Shown in pieces: positions 8,312 through 16,869 of a DNA stretch of 61,787 nt. Each line of letters begins with the position of its first letter. Positions within the stretch are counted from its first letter, which is position 1. A program made the translations under genes and the position numbers. Below the pieces are notes generated by a model. That model did not search any database. It was given only the letters and a program-made list of their open reading frames with translations, and had not been told where the DNA came from. Source of the DNA: a virus; the IMG/VR virus record IMGVR_UViG_3300043774_000333, positions 1 through 61,787 of that record; one strand, 5' to 3'.

Positions 8312-9259
8312 ATGGCAACACTCTTGAGACTGGTTTTCCTAGATGATTGCGGTAAAGAACACGAATTACATTTTGCATTGTATGCCACGGATCTTGTTAA
8401 TCGATGGGTTGAGATTACAAAGAAAAATCAACAAACTCCCGATTCTCGTATTAATGCTCGGTTCACTAATATCTCATACAATCAGATTTCTAAAGTTAGA
8501 ACTAGACTGACCGATTGCCTCACCAGAATTAATTCTGTTTACGATGAACCGCTTCCCTTGTATACAGAAATCTCGGAACTTACTACACCTGAACTCAATT
8601 ATTTACATGAAGAGTTTGAGCGGTATGGTGATAGATTTGAGGATTTGATGCGAACGACCGATTGGTGGTCGCAAGAGTTACATGAAGACTTTTTGGAACT
8701 GAACGAAATTATCCATCTTCATGAGGATTTGCTGTATGTTAAGAAGGGCGGGTTTCCGAACATGGCGCTTCTTTATGATTATTATCCGCAGGGATTGCAT
8801 CTTCCTATCCTCGAGCGGGATAAACTCTGGTTAACACCAACATTACAATGGGGGGAAGTTTATCTTGGTTATAACACCCTTGGTAAAGATTGGTTTAAGG
8901 TTGTCGCCGACAAAGACTTAGAAGTGATCGAACGCGATCAAGTAAGACCACAGGAAAGATTCGCAGCAGAGACTTGGATTAATTTTGGTCCAGATAGTGA
9001 TGGTTGGGAAATAAGACAACTGGAAAAATTCTATGACCAGTTACCAGAAAATCTACAAAAGAAAGTTCCTATTGACGACCTCAATAAACTGAATTATGGT
9101 AGATTTAAACTTGGAAAAATTATAATCGATGATTATTTTGTATCTCGCTACGGTGGAACAATTGCGGATTACAGCGTAAAAGCAGGAAGCGTAAAGCGAC
9201 ATTGGGACGAACATGCGTTTAGCACTTTCGTAGAACTGAAAGAAATTCAATTTTTATGA
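8312..9259 (+). CDS. Unknown 315-aa operon protein
   Basis: Not recognised. The protein is acidic and aromatic-rich, with no signal peptide or membrane segment. Residues about 1-110 look helical. The middle contains YDYYPQGLHLPI and LTPTLQWGEVYLGYNTLGKDW, which look like a beta-rich pocket. AAAGG upstream of the ATG is a reasonable ribosome site. The gene sits tightly between two radical SAM genes and overlaps the third by 4 bases, so it probably belongs to the same pathway, perhaps as a carrier or substrate-binding partner. That role is inference from position only. Confidence 0.75.
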   Translation: MATLLRLVFLDDCGKEHELHFALYATDLVNRWVEITKKNQQTPDSRINARFTNISYNQISKVRTRLTDCLTRINSVYDEPLPLYTEISELTTPELNYLHEEFERYGDRFEDLMRTTDWWSQELHEDFLELNEIIHLHEDLLYVKKGGFPNMALLYDYYPQGLHLPILERDKLWLTPTLQWGEVYLGYNTLGKDWFKVVADKDLEVIERDQVRPQERFAAETWINFGPDSDGWEIRQLEKFYDQLPENLQKKVPIDDLNKLNYGRFKLGKIIIDDYFVSRYGGTIADYSVKAGSVKRHWDEHAFSTFVELKEIQFL

Positions 9260-10209
9260 CGGTTAAGAAATTAATAAAAATACAGCAAACAGAAAATGTA
9301 ATGTCGCTCACGTGGGTGATTAACAACATATGTAATAATAGTTGTGCATATTGTCCACCCATTTTAAATAATGGTAAAAACCACCATTATGATTGGGATA
9401 AAGCAAAGGAGTTTGTGACAAGATTATTTGATCACTACCCGAAGGTACATTGTTCTATCAGTGGCGGCGAACCGACAATGAGTCCATTCTTTAAAGAATT
9501 GGTAGACATTTTCTATTCGAGTGGCAACACCGTTGGTATTACTACTAATGGTGTAAGGACTGTTCGATATTGGGAAGAAGTTGCACCAAAACTAAGTTAC
9601 ATTTGTTTTAGTTATCATCCCAGTCAAGAAGTCCCTAATTTTTTAGAAAAAGTAAAGGCATCTTCGAAACAAACTTTCTCTACTGTTAGGGTCATGATGG
9701 ATTCTAGATATTGGGACAAAGCGTATGAAATGTATCAGCGTTGCTGCGAAATTCCTGAGATTGCAGTAGAAGCAGTAAGGATTCTTCCTGAAATAGCAGG
9801 TGCAACAAACATTGGAGAAACCTATACACCTGAGCAGGAAAGTATTCTAATGACAATTCCAAGAAAAGAAATGATTGTTAATCCGTTAGAGGTTAATCCT
9901 GGTCATAGACTTTCTTCTATACGATCTGATTTTTATTTCGACGATGGTTCAGTAGAATATGGGTCGACGCCGAACAAATATATTAATGAAGGTGATAATA
10001 AGTTTGCTGGATGGTATTGTGCAGCAGGATTAGAAAGTTTGTGTATCTCTTGGTCTGGAGACGTAAAGATTGCAAATTGTCTTCAAGGTGGAACTAAATT
10101 TCATATCAACGACCATGCGGATTACCAACTTCCAACGAAAGGGGTTATTTGCACTCAGAAACTTTGCTTTTGTGGAACAGATTTCATGCTAAGCAAAGAA
10201 AAGAGATGA
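9256..10209 (+). CDS. Radical SAM protein with C-terminal cysteine cluster
   Basis: 317 residues of a different architecture from its neighbours. CNNSCAYC lies at about 26-33 near the N-terminus, SGGEP at about 68-72, and a C-terminal set (WYCAAG, LCISW, NCLQGG, ICTQKLCFC) looks like a SPASM-type auxiliary-cluster domain. This is the classic layout of peptide- or sugar-modifying radical SAM enzymes. ATGA overlaps couple it to the 315-aa gene before it and the oxygenase after it. Confidence 0.85.
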   Translation: MTVKKLIKIQQTENVMSLTWVINNICNNSCAYCPPILNNGKNHHYDWDKAKEFVTRLFDHYPKVHCSISGGEPTMSPFFKELVDIFYSSGNTVGITTNGVRTVRYWEEVAPKLSYICFSYHPSQEVPNFLEKVKASSKQTFSTVRVMMDSRYWDKAYEMYQRCCEIPEIAVEAVRILPEIAGATNIGETYTPEQESILMTIPRKEMIVNPLEVNPGHRLSSIRSDFYFDDGSVEYGSTPNKYINEGDNKFAGWYCAAGLESLCISWSGDVKIANCLQGGTKFHINDHADYQLPTKGVICTQKLCFCGTDFMLSKEKR

Positions 10210-10889
10210 TTGTGGTTAACACAGAACTAATCGACTTTCTTACCCAAAACAAAAAGAAGCAATGGAATTACCCTGATACTATTCCGACTAATCTGTGGGA
10301 AACAGATTGGCCTTGGTCGCAAGTAAACGCATCAGGGACACACAACTACGATGAAATTATATCAGAGTTATCTGCTGTTAATGATCTTTTTGTGGAACAT
10401 AGAGCAAAAGATAAGATTGGAAGTTATGGGCACGAGGGTTGGTATTCCCTGACTGTCCACGGTATTGATTATAACAAAACTGAAAATTATGATCGGTATG
10501 GATTTAACAGCGAAGAAGAAGCAAACTATAATTGGACTTCTGTTTGCGATAAGTTGCCATTGACAAAAAATCTAATAGATTCGCTACCATTTAAAGACTA
10601 TGGTAGAGTTCGTATCATGAGGATGAGTCCTCGTGGATATATTATGCCACATACAGACGGTATCGGAAGAATCTTTGGACCGTTTAATTTTGCGATTAAT
10701 AATCCAGAAGGTTGTGAGTTTGTGATCGAAGGGCATGGTGTTGTTCCGTTTAAACAAGGTTCTGGTTTTTTACTTGATATTGGTAAGAAACATGCTATCA
10801 TAAACGATAGTGATGAGTATCGTTATCATATTATTATTCACGGTAAACTTACTGCAAACCCCTCCGAACTGTTACGAGCAGTATTATGA
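10206..10889 (+). CDS. Aspartyl/arginyl hydroxylase-like 2OG-Fe(II) oxygenase
   Basis: 227 residues from the ATG at 10206, which overlaps the previous TGA; the open frame extends further upstream without support. MPHTDGIGRIFGPFNFAIN supplies the HxD pair, and KHAIINDSDEYRYHIIIHG supplies a distal His and the Arg that would bind 2-oxoglutarate, in the order of the Asp_Arg_Hydrox family. It would hydroxylate a protein side chain or small molecule using Fe(II), O2 and 2-oxoglutarate. Its place between two radical SAM genes suggests it acts on the same product. Confidence 0.75.
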   Translation: MIVVNTELIDFLTQNKKKQWNYPDTIPTNLWETDWPWSQVNASGTHNYDEIISELSAVNDLFVEHRAKDKIGSYGHEGWYSLTVHGIDYNKTENYDRYGFNSEEEANYNWTSVCDKLPLTKNLIDSLPFKDYGRVRIMRMSPRGYIMPHTDGIGRIFGPFNFAINNPEGCEFVIEGHGVVPFKQGSGFLLDIGKKHAIINDSDEYRYHIIIHGKLTANPSELLRAVL

Positions 10890-12241
10890 ATATCGTACAT
10901 GGTAAATTTGTCAACGATGTAGATTTGGCAATTTGTATTTTTCCGTCTGAGTCAATTAAAAATAAAGAACTCGCAGCAAGAATGGTTGAGTTTACTAAGT
11001 TTTATGCGCTCAGGTTTAACCAACTTGCGAGGCGCGAAAATACATTACCAATTTTAGAATGTGACAGTATCGATGATGGTATGTCAAAGTATCATGGAAC
11101 ATATAAGAATATCTTGTTTATGGCGGCAGGTGTTCGCATTTATGACATGTCTATCCTTTTTGATATCAGAGAAGAAATACTTTCGAGTCCCAACTACATG
11201 GCGTTCGGGCACATCTTAGAATGGAAAGAAGATTGGTATGAGTTACATCATCAGTTTGTGCTAGTTAATAGTGACAACTGGATTAAATGTAGTAAACCAA
11301 GTTATGGTGGTTGGGGGCAGAAAATTGAAGAACTGCCTGTCATAGAAAGAAGCGAAGAAAATTTCCATGATGATTATACACCGTTGTGGATTCGCTATAC
11401 TGGTGAATATAAACTACAGAAGCACACCAAACAGGGGTGGAATTACTTTAATGCTTCTAGTCGGGGCAAGTTTCAAATTGGCAACTGGAATGATACAATA
11501 CGATCCAAGCGGACATATTATTACCCAGAGGATAGAGGTGATGAACTATTACAATCACTTAAAGAATTACAAAATTGTGGAGTTACCAATCCGAACCAAG
11601 TTCGTCTAATTAATATTCTTCGAAACGTTTCTGATCAAATTTGGATTCTCAATAGCGAAAATATGAAGATTGAGTTTAATAATGAACAATATTCTTCTGC
11701 TGCGTTTCCCGCTGCAGGATTCAAGTTTTTAGAAATTTTGTATAAAGGTAAACTCGAGCAAGATGGCAAAATTGTGATATATGATTTCAATCCCAAAAGC
11801 ATTCAGTGGATTGAAACTCTAATGCACAGCAATAAAATGCCGCTGGAATTGATGAAAGAGTATACCCATAAACAAACCTTTAAGTGTCTTGGCTGTGATG
11901 TTTTTACGAAATCGGGAGAATTTACTAAAGAGTTTCTGGGCAGTTATCAACGAACTGTTTCGTATTTCGGTGGAGAACAAAACTTTAACAAATTGATTGA
12001 AGAATTTAGAAAAAGTAACGTTGTTTTTGTTCAGTGTGATTTATTTAATTCCCCCGAAACCCTTTGCGCGCATTTATCGGAAAATGGGTTGCTTAATATC
12101 TCCAATATATTTTGCACAGATTTCAGCAATGGATATTATGGTCTAGAAGAAACAGAAACCAGATATAACAGTTTTATTAAATTGTTACCAGAAAATACTC
12201 GAGTCATAGGTTTTGGTGCAAAATGTGAGACATTGATTTGA
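10886..12241 (+). CDS. Unknown 451-aa operon protein
   Basis: Not recognised. Residues about 1-170 include ILFMAAGVRIYD and AFGHILEWKEDWYELHHQFVLVN, an arrangement that resembles nucleotide-sugar-type folds but has no clear DxD motif. Residues about 285-451 contain KIVIYDFNPKSIQWIETL, which could be a Rossmann strand-loop, so a two-domain enzyme is possible. No membrane segment. The ATG overlaps the oxygenase stop (ATGA). A 24-base gap and a strong GAGGAGG site for the small peptide gene follow it. Confidence 0.72.
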   Translation: MNIVHGKFVNDVDLAICIFPSESIKNKELAARMVEFTKFYALRFNQLARRENTLPILECDSIDDGMSKYHGTYKNILFMAAGVRIYDMSILFDIREEILSSPNYMAFGHILEWKEDWYELHHQFVLVNSDNWIKCSKPSYGGWGQKIEELPVIERSEENFHDDYTPLWIRYTGEYKLQKHTKQGWNYFNASSRGKFQIGNWNDTIRSKRTYYYPEDRGDELLQSLKELQNCGVTNPNQVRLINILRNVSDQIWILNSENMKIEFNNEQYSSAAFPAAGFKFLEILYKGKLEQDGKIVIYDFNPKSIQWIETLMHSNKMPLELMKEYTHKQTFKCLGCDVFTKSGEFTKEFLGSYQRTVSYFGGEQNFNKLIEEFRKSNVVFVQCDLFNSPETLCAHLSENGLLNISNIFCTDFSNGYYGLEETETRYNSFIKLLPENTRVIGFGAKCETLI

Positions 12242-12265
12242 TTCAAAAACGAGGAGGGTGGGAAA

Positions 12266-12358
12266 ATGTTCCGCAAAATAATTAAATGGTATAATGCATA
12301 TAAACTACGAAGAAGAATCAATAAGTTGCGAAAAAGCGATCCATTTATCTATGACTGA
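12266..12358 (+). CDS. Small basic peptide (30 aa) before a radical SAM gene
   Basis: The ATG at 12266 follows GAGGAGG (12251-12257), one of the best ribosome sites in this operon. The 30-residue product begins MFRKIIKWYNAYKLRRR and ends SDPFIYD. It carries about ten Lys/Arg and an amphipathic helix pattern. Its stop lies 5 bases inside the following radical SAM gene, whose ATG is at 12351. It could be a leader peptide for coupled translation, a small membrane-binding protein, or a substrate of the neighbouring enzymes. None of these is proven. Confidence 0.6.
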   Translation: MFRKIIKWYNAYKLRRRINKLRKSDPFIYD

Positions 12359-13682
12359 TAAACAATACGACCTTAACGATAATCCTTCTTTTTGTATGTT
12401 GGGGTTACTGCACACTTATATCTCTCCCGATGGTAATGTGATGCCATGTTGCGTTAGTGATTCGACAAAATCTCCTCTTGGAAATATCAATGAAATTTCA
12501 TCCTGGAATGAAATTTGGAATGGCGAGAAATACAAAGAATTTCGTCGCATGATGATAGCAGGTGAAAAAAATCCATTATGCTCGTTTTGTTATGATACTG
12601 AAAAATTTTCGGATATCAGTTTACGAAAATGGAGAAATATACAATTCGCAGAAGATTATGATTACTACATGAGTCAACTGTTGCAGACAGGCGAGATGAA
12701 AACAAGCAAACTGAAGTATATCGATTTTAGATTTTCTAATCATTGCAATCAGGCATGTATTACTTGCGGGCATTCTCTTAGTTCTAGTTGGTATGATTTA
12801 TTGCAAAAATTAAACATTCCAACCAATGCACCGAAATTTATTGAACCAACAGATGATAAAATTGCATATCAATTAATAGATGATAATTTGGATAGTATTA
12901 CTAATATATATTTTGCAGGCGGCGAACCCATGCTTTCGAAGTATCATTGGTATACTTTGGATAAACTAATTGAGTTAGATAGAGCAAAAGAAATCGATCT
13001 TGAGTATTCAACGAATTGTAGCACTCTGAAGTATAAAGATAAAGACGTTCTTGAGTACTGGAAGATGTTTAAATCTGTTACGATTATGGCAAGCATTGAT
13101 GATGTTGGCGAGAGATTCAATTACATCCGCTGGCCAGCAAAATGGGATAGTGTTTCACAAAATCTAAAGAGAATACATGATTGTTTTGAAGAGAAGAACA
13201 ATGGAAAAGATCCATCACATAAACTTTGTTTTGCTCCCGTATTAAGTGCATTTAATCTACATAGATTGCAAGAAATAGTTGACGAATTTATTTCTATTGG
13301 AATATACCAAGAAAGTAACAAATACCATCCCAAGTTTGAATATTTCCTGTTTAGTAATATTATACGGGCACCAATTCATTTAAACGTAAAGAGTATACCA
13401 GAACAACATTGGCAATATGTTGTAAGAAAATTAGATGATTTTGAGAACTGGTATTTAGAATCTGTTATACCAGAGGCAACAAACCCCTTTAAAAAACTTT
13501 TTATTGCGAACCAGATAAAAGCAATTAAAGAAATGCGTAAAATCGATCAAAAAGATATGGATTTCTTGCAGTCTGACGGTCCTGAATACTTGGAATGTCT
13601 CGAAGTCTACTCAAAACTTGATGCTGCGAGAAATACTGATTTCATGAAGACTTTCCCAGAACTTGAATGGTTATATAAGTGA
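12351..13682 (+). CDS. Radical SAM protein with N-terminal twitch-like cluster (3)
   Basis: 443 residues from the ATG at 12351; an upstream in-frame ATG at 12294 lacks a ribosome site and would bury the 30-aa gene. CNQACITC lies at about 132-139 and AGGEP near 190. The N-terminal pattern (FCMLGLL, PCCVSDSTKSPLGNI, CSFCYD) matches the auxiliary-cluster layout of the two radical SAM genes at 5.8-8.3 kb. Its first codons overlap the small peptide gene, and its TGA overlaps the carbamoyltransferase GTG. Confidence 0.88.
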   Translation: MTDKQYDLNDNPSFCMLGLLHTYISPDGNVMPCCVSDSTKSPLGNINEISSWNEIWNGEKYKEFRRMMIAGEKNPLCSFCYDTEKFSDISLRKWRNIQFAEDYDYYMSQLLQTGEMKTSKLKYIDFRFSNHCNQACITCGHSLSSSWYDLLQKLNIPTNAPKFIEPTDDKIAYQLIDDNLDSITNIYFAGGEPMLSKYHWYTLDKLIELDRAKEIDLEYSTNCSTLKYKDKDVLEYWKMFKSVTIMASIDDVGERFNYIRWPAKWDSVSQNLKRIHDCFEEKNNGKDPSHKLCFAPVLSAFNLHRLQEIVDEFISIGIYQESNKYHPKFEYFLFSNIIRAPIHLNVKSIPEQHWQYVVRKLDDFENWYLESVIPEATNPFKKLFIANQIKAIKEMRKIDQKDMDFLQSDGPEYLECLEVYSKLDAARNTDFMKTFPELEWLYK

Positions 13683-15106
13683 TTGAATGGGGAATCTCTG
13701 CTGGAGCACATGACGCTGCTCTGACTGTTGTCAGCGGCAGAGAAATCCTGTTCGCTTCAAGCGCAGAGCGTTATAGCGGGGTAAAGAATGATAAGTATCT
13801 GAATCTAGATCTTATCGACGCAGCATTAAAGTTTGGTGAACCAGAAAAAATCCACTGGTATGAGAAACCAAAACTACGAGCAATGCGTAGACTACTTTCA
13901 GGACAAGGACTAGTTCGTTTCAGCGTTCGGCGATATCTAGAGGATGAATTTGGACTCCAAGTTCCTGTTGAATTTGCATCCCACCATGAGTCGCATGCTG
14001 CTGCTGGTTATTATACTTCTAATTTCTACACTGCAACTGCATTGGTAATTGATGCCATCGGCGAATTCGATACAGCATCTATTTGGTTGTGCGCTGATCA
14101 AACTCTCAAGAAAAAGTGGAGTATGGATTATCCAAAATCACTCGGATTATTTTATTCCGCTATAACAGACAGAGTTGGATTGAAACCAAACGAAGATGAG
14201 TATATCCTGATGGGTATGGCAGCGTATGGTAATTCTAATAAGCACTACTGGGACATGCGCGAACTATATGAGCGAACTAATTTGCATCGTGGTTGCAAGT
14301 GGTGGTTAAAAAACGAAGATCCTGATCATTTTGACCTTGCTGCTTCTGCTCAGAAGATTTATGAAGAAGAATTCGATAAACTACTCCGTCGTGCCAAGGA
14401 GACAGACCCTCTACAAAATAACCTAGTGTTATCAGGGGGTTGCGCACTTAACTGCTCAGCGAATCATATCGCGTTGAAATACTTCAAGAATGTTTGGATC
14501 ATTCCGAATCCAGGAGATGCTGGTAGTTCTCTTGGTGCTATTGCTGCAAACAACCGTAGAAAACTTAATTGGCAAGGTCCATATCTCGGCGAAAATATTG
14601 ATGCTGAATATCCTGTAGAAAATCTATTGACTTCTTTGCTTAAAGAGGGTATAGTTGGAGTTGCTAGTGGAAAGGCGGAGTTTGGTCCGAGAGCATTTGG
14701 TAACCGAAGCCTTCTCGCCGATCCAACTAGACCAGATATTAAGGACAGAGTAAATGCAATCAAGCGCAGACAAAAGTTTAGACCATTCGCCCCAGTTATC
14801 CTTGAGCAACATGCAGCAGAGTATTTTGACATGCCAGTTGAAGTATCCCCTTACATGCAGTTTACTGCAAGATGTAAATTTCCTTCAGAGTTCCCTGCTA
14901 TCATTCACGTTGATGGCACATCTCGCGTCCAAACTGTAAACGAACAGCAGCATCCAGGATTGTTTGAATTGTTGACAAGATGGTATGAAGAAACTGGTTG
15001 TCCCATGTTACTCAACACCAGTCTGAACATAAAAGGGTTTCCGATGGTAAATGATGAAAAAGATGCTGCAATGTTCCAAAACATCTATAAAGTGAAAGTA
15101 TTTTAA
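13679..15106 (+). CDS. NodU/CmcH-type carbamoyltransferase
   Basis: 475 residues from a GTG that overlaps the previous stop as GTGA. The N-terminal Kae1-like domain shows GISAGAHDAALTVV, ASHHESHAAAGYY near 100 (metal-binding histidines), DAIGEFDTAS and VLSGGCALNCSAN near 250. The C-terminal domain has GKAEFGPRAFGNRSLL near 330-345. These are the signature segments of O-carbamoyltransferases using carbamoyl phosphate and ATP. It is shorter than the usual 550-600 residues but both domains are present. Family members modify sugars, antibiotics and, in some phages, hydroxymethylated bases; the acceptor here is unknown. Confidence 0.88.
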   Translation: MIEWGISAGAHDAALTVVSGREILFASSAERYSGVKNDKYLNLDLIDAALKFGEPEKIHWYEKPKLRAMRRLLSGQGLVRFSVRRYLEDEFGLQVPVEFASHHESHAAAGYYTSNFYTATALVIDAIGEFDTASIWLCADQTLKKKWSMDYPKSLGLFYSAITDRVGLKPNEDEYILMGMAAYGNSNKHYWDMRELYERTNLHRGCKWWLKNEDPDHFDLAASAQKIYEEEFDKLLRRAKETDPLQNNLVLSGGCALNCSANHIALKYFKNVWIIPNPGDAGSSLGAIAANNRRKLNWQGPYLGENIDAEYPVENLLTSLLKEGIVGVASGKAEFGPRAFGNRSLLADPTRPDIKDRVNAIKRRQKFRPFAPVILEQHAAEYFDMPVEVSPYMQFTARCKFPSEFPAIIHVDGTSRVQTVNEQQHPGLFELLTRWYEETGCPMLLNTSLNIKGFPMVNDEKDAAMFQNIYKVKVF

Positions 15107-15112
15107 TAAATA
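15105..15112 (+). promoter_or_regulatory. Late-promoter-like motif AATAAATA
   Basis: One mismatch from T4 late TATAAATA. It overlaps the carbamoyltransferase stop and ends 5 bases before the next ATG, which would place +1 on the A of that ATG. Confidence 0.4.
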
Positions 15113-15117
15113 GATCT

Positions 15118-15402
15118 ATGGCAGAGATACTCAAATTTCCTGATAAGTTTTATGGGAAACGACTATACCGAATACCGTTGTATTCGGATATGGACATTGA
15201 TATTGTCTTGTTTTGTGTTAATGCATTTGGTGAAACAGATAATCGTGTAATTATTGACGATTTAATTAAGATGGATCCAGTTGATGTCATAAAATGTATT
15301 GACTTTTCGCTTGAATCAGAGTATATTTCTAATACTACGAAAGCGCATATTCAATGCATTCGTAAGTCAATTGAGGAAGTCCCCTTTAAACTTGAGAACT
15401 AA
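15118..15402 (+). CDS. Hypothetical protein (94 aa)
   Basis: Unrecognised small protein beginning MAEILKFPDKFYGK, acidic and helical in its second half (DDLIKMDPVDVIKCIDFSLESEY). No Shine-Dalgarno site precedes the ATG, but a late-type AATAAATA lies 5 bases upstream, so a leaderless late transcript is possible. It is followed closely by the 179-aa gene. Confidence 0.65.
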   Translation: MAEILKFPDKFYGKRLYRIPLYSDMDIDIVLFCVNAFGETDNRVIIDDLIKMDPVDVIKCIDFSLESEYISNTTKAHIQCIRKSIEEVPFKLEN

Positions 15403-15408
15403 TATATT

Positions 15409-15948
15409 ATGAATATCTTTTACCTTGACCGCGACGTCAAAACTTGTGCTACATATCACAATGATAAGCACGTTGTTAAAATGATTTTAGAGTATGCCCA
15501 ATTACTATCAACCGCACATCGTATGCTTGATGGTGACGAATATATTGATGCCTCTTCGGGGCGGCGAATTAAACGTTGGCGTCTCAAAAATGAGAGTATG
15601 GAAAACATACTTTACAAGGCATCACACATTAACCATCCCAGTGCTATATGGGTTCGACAGTCTAATAATAATTACAATTGGTTGATGTGCTTGCTTCAGG
15701 ATCTTTTACAGGAATATACGCATCGCTATGGTAAGATTCATGCGACTGATCGACTAGTATACTGGTTGCGAAAACCACCTGCTAATATTCCTGTTGGTTA
15801 TTTTACACAACCAACTCCTGCCATGCCCGACGAGTACAAAGATCCTTGTTCAGTTGTTTCGTATCGCAACTATTATATCGGTGCAAAAAAAACTATGGCA
15901 AAGTGGAAAAAACGTCCTATTCCAGAGTGGTGGAGCGACACAGTTTAA
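15409..15948 (+). CDS. Conserved phage hypothetical protein (179 aa)
   Basis: The N-terminus NIFYLDRDVKTCATYHNDKHVVKMILEY followed by AQLLSTAHRML is a pattern I associate with a conserved family of unknown function in tailed phages. The rest contains LLQEYTHRYGKIHAT and a Trp-rich end. Histidines and a cysteine in the first 25 residues could bind metal. No recognised enzyme motif. It is followed by a late-type motif (15947-15954) and a strong terminator, so it closes this plus-strand block. Confidence 0.7.
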   Translation: MNIFYLDRDVKTCATYHNDKHVVKMILEYAQLLSTAHRMLDGDEYIDASSGRRIKRWRLKNESMENILYKASHINHPSAIWVRQSNNNYNWLMCLLQDLLQEYTHRYGKIHATDRLVYWLRKPPANIPVGYFTQPTPAMPDEYKDPCSVVSYRNYYIGAKKTMAKWKKRPIPEWWSDTV

Positions 15949-16015
15949 TAAATACTTACATGAGAACAAAAGAACCAATTCCCATTTCAGATACCGAACT
16001 CCCTCGGTAACAAAC

Positions 16016-16047
16016 GGCGACTCCACCTATGTGGCGTCGCCTTTTTT
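16016..16047 (+). terminator. Rho-independent terminator before phoH
   Basis: GGCGACTCCAC (16016-16026) pairs with GTGGCGTCGCC (16031-16041) around a short loop with one mismatch, followed by TTTTTT (16042-16047). It separates the upstream genes from phoH. Confidence 0.88.
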
Positions 16048-16078
16048 GTATTCACTCTAGTAAGATTAAGGACTGTTC

Positions 16079-16831
16079 ATGACGAGAAGAAAAAACAATC
16101 TCCAAGTTGTATCGAATTCTGAACCAAAGGTAACAATTGAAAAGAGTAAACTGTGCAAAGTTAAATATGAGGATCTACGAAATATTCAACCAAAAACACA
16201 GAATCAACGACTCTTCTTCGACCTTTACAATCAACAGTCCACTGCAATGCTACTACATGGTGTAGCAGGAACAGGTAAAACATTTATTTCCATGTATAAA
16301 GCACTTGAAGAAGTTCTGGACCCAACAACAGATTATGAACGTCTTGTTGTTGTGCGTTCAGCAGTACCATCAAGAGATATCGGACACCTTCCAGGTGACG
16401 AGAAGGAAAAAACAGAGGTCTATACTTTACCATATGTTGAGATCTGTGATGACTTGTTAAATCACATCCAACCCTTCCAGCGCATGCAGGAACAAAAGAC
16501 CGTTCATTTCCTAATCACCTCGTTCGTGCGTGGTATCACACTTGATAATTCAGTGATCATTGTTGACGAATGTCAGAACATGACTGACATGGAACTCAAC
16601 TCTATAATGACACGTATCGGTAAAAACTCCAAGATTATCTTCTGTGGGGACTTCCGCCAGACTGACCTAAATAAAAAGAACGACATGTCAGGATTGCAAA
16701 AGTTTATCGCGATTGCTGAGATGATGCCATCATTTAAGACGGTTGAATTTTCCGTGAATGATATTGTCAGGTCGAAACTTGTCAAGGAATATATCCTTGC
16801 TCGTTTAGAATACGAAGAAAAACATAATTAG
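16079..16831 (+). CDS. phoH: PhoH-like P-loop ATPase
   Basis: 250 residues. Walker A GVAGTGKT lies at about 61-68, Walker B VIIVDECQN near 160, and IFCGDFRQTD is a sensor-like segment. The layout and length match the PhoH-like proteins common in marine phages. Biochemical role in infection is unresolved; RNA-linked helicase or nuclease functions have been proposed for the family. AAGGA precedes the ATG. The downstream promoter at 16835 begins right after its stop, so the exonuclease gene is independently transcribed. Confidence 0.93.
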   Translation: MTRRKNNLQVVSNSEPKVTIEKSKLCKVKYEDLRNIQPKTQNQRLFFDLYNQQSTAMLLHGVAGTGKTFISMYKALEEVLDPTTDYERLVVVRSAVPSRDIGHLPGDEKEKTEVYTLPYVEICDDLLNHIQPFQRMQEQKTVHFLITSFVRGITLDNSVIIVDECQNMTDMELNSIMTRIGKNSKIIFCGDFRQTDLNKKNDMSGLQKFIAIAEMMPSFKTVEFSVNDIVRSKLVKEYILARLEYEEKHN

Positions 16832-16834
16832 GGC

Positions 16835-16863
16835 TTGACTTTTCTGAAAAATTATAGTATAAT
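16835..16863 (+). promoter_or_regulatory. Sigma70-type promoter for the exonuclease gene
   Basis: TTGACT (16835-16840), 17 bases, then TATAAT (16858-16863). Standard spacing puts +1 at about 16870, exactly the first ATG of the next gene. Confidence 0.82.
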
Positions 16864-16869
16864 GGATTT

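Noticed and set aside
12294-12350. Earlier ATG for the third twitch radical SAM gene
   Set aside because: It lacks a ribosome site and would overlap the whole 30-aa gene; the ATG at 12351 is coupled to that gene's stop.
15960-16010. 16-codon frame after the 179-aa gene
   Set aside because: No ribosome site and too short to support. It lies in the leader of a possible short RNA.
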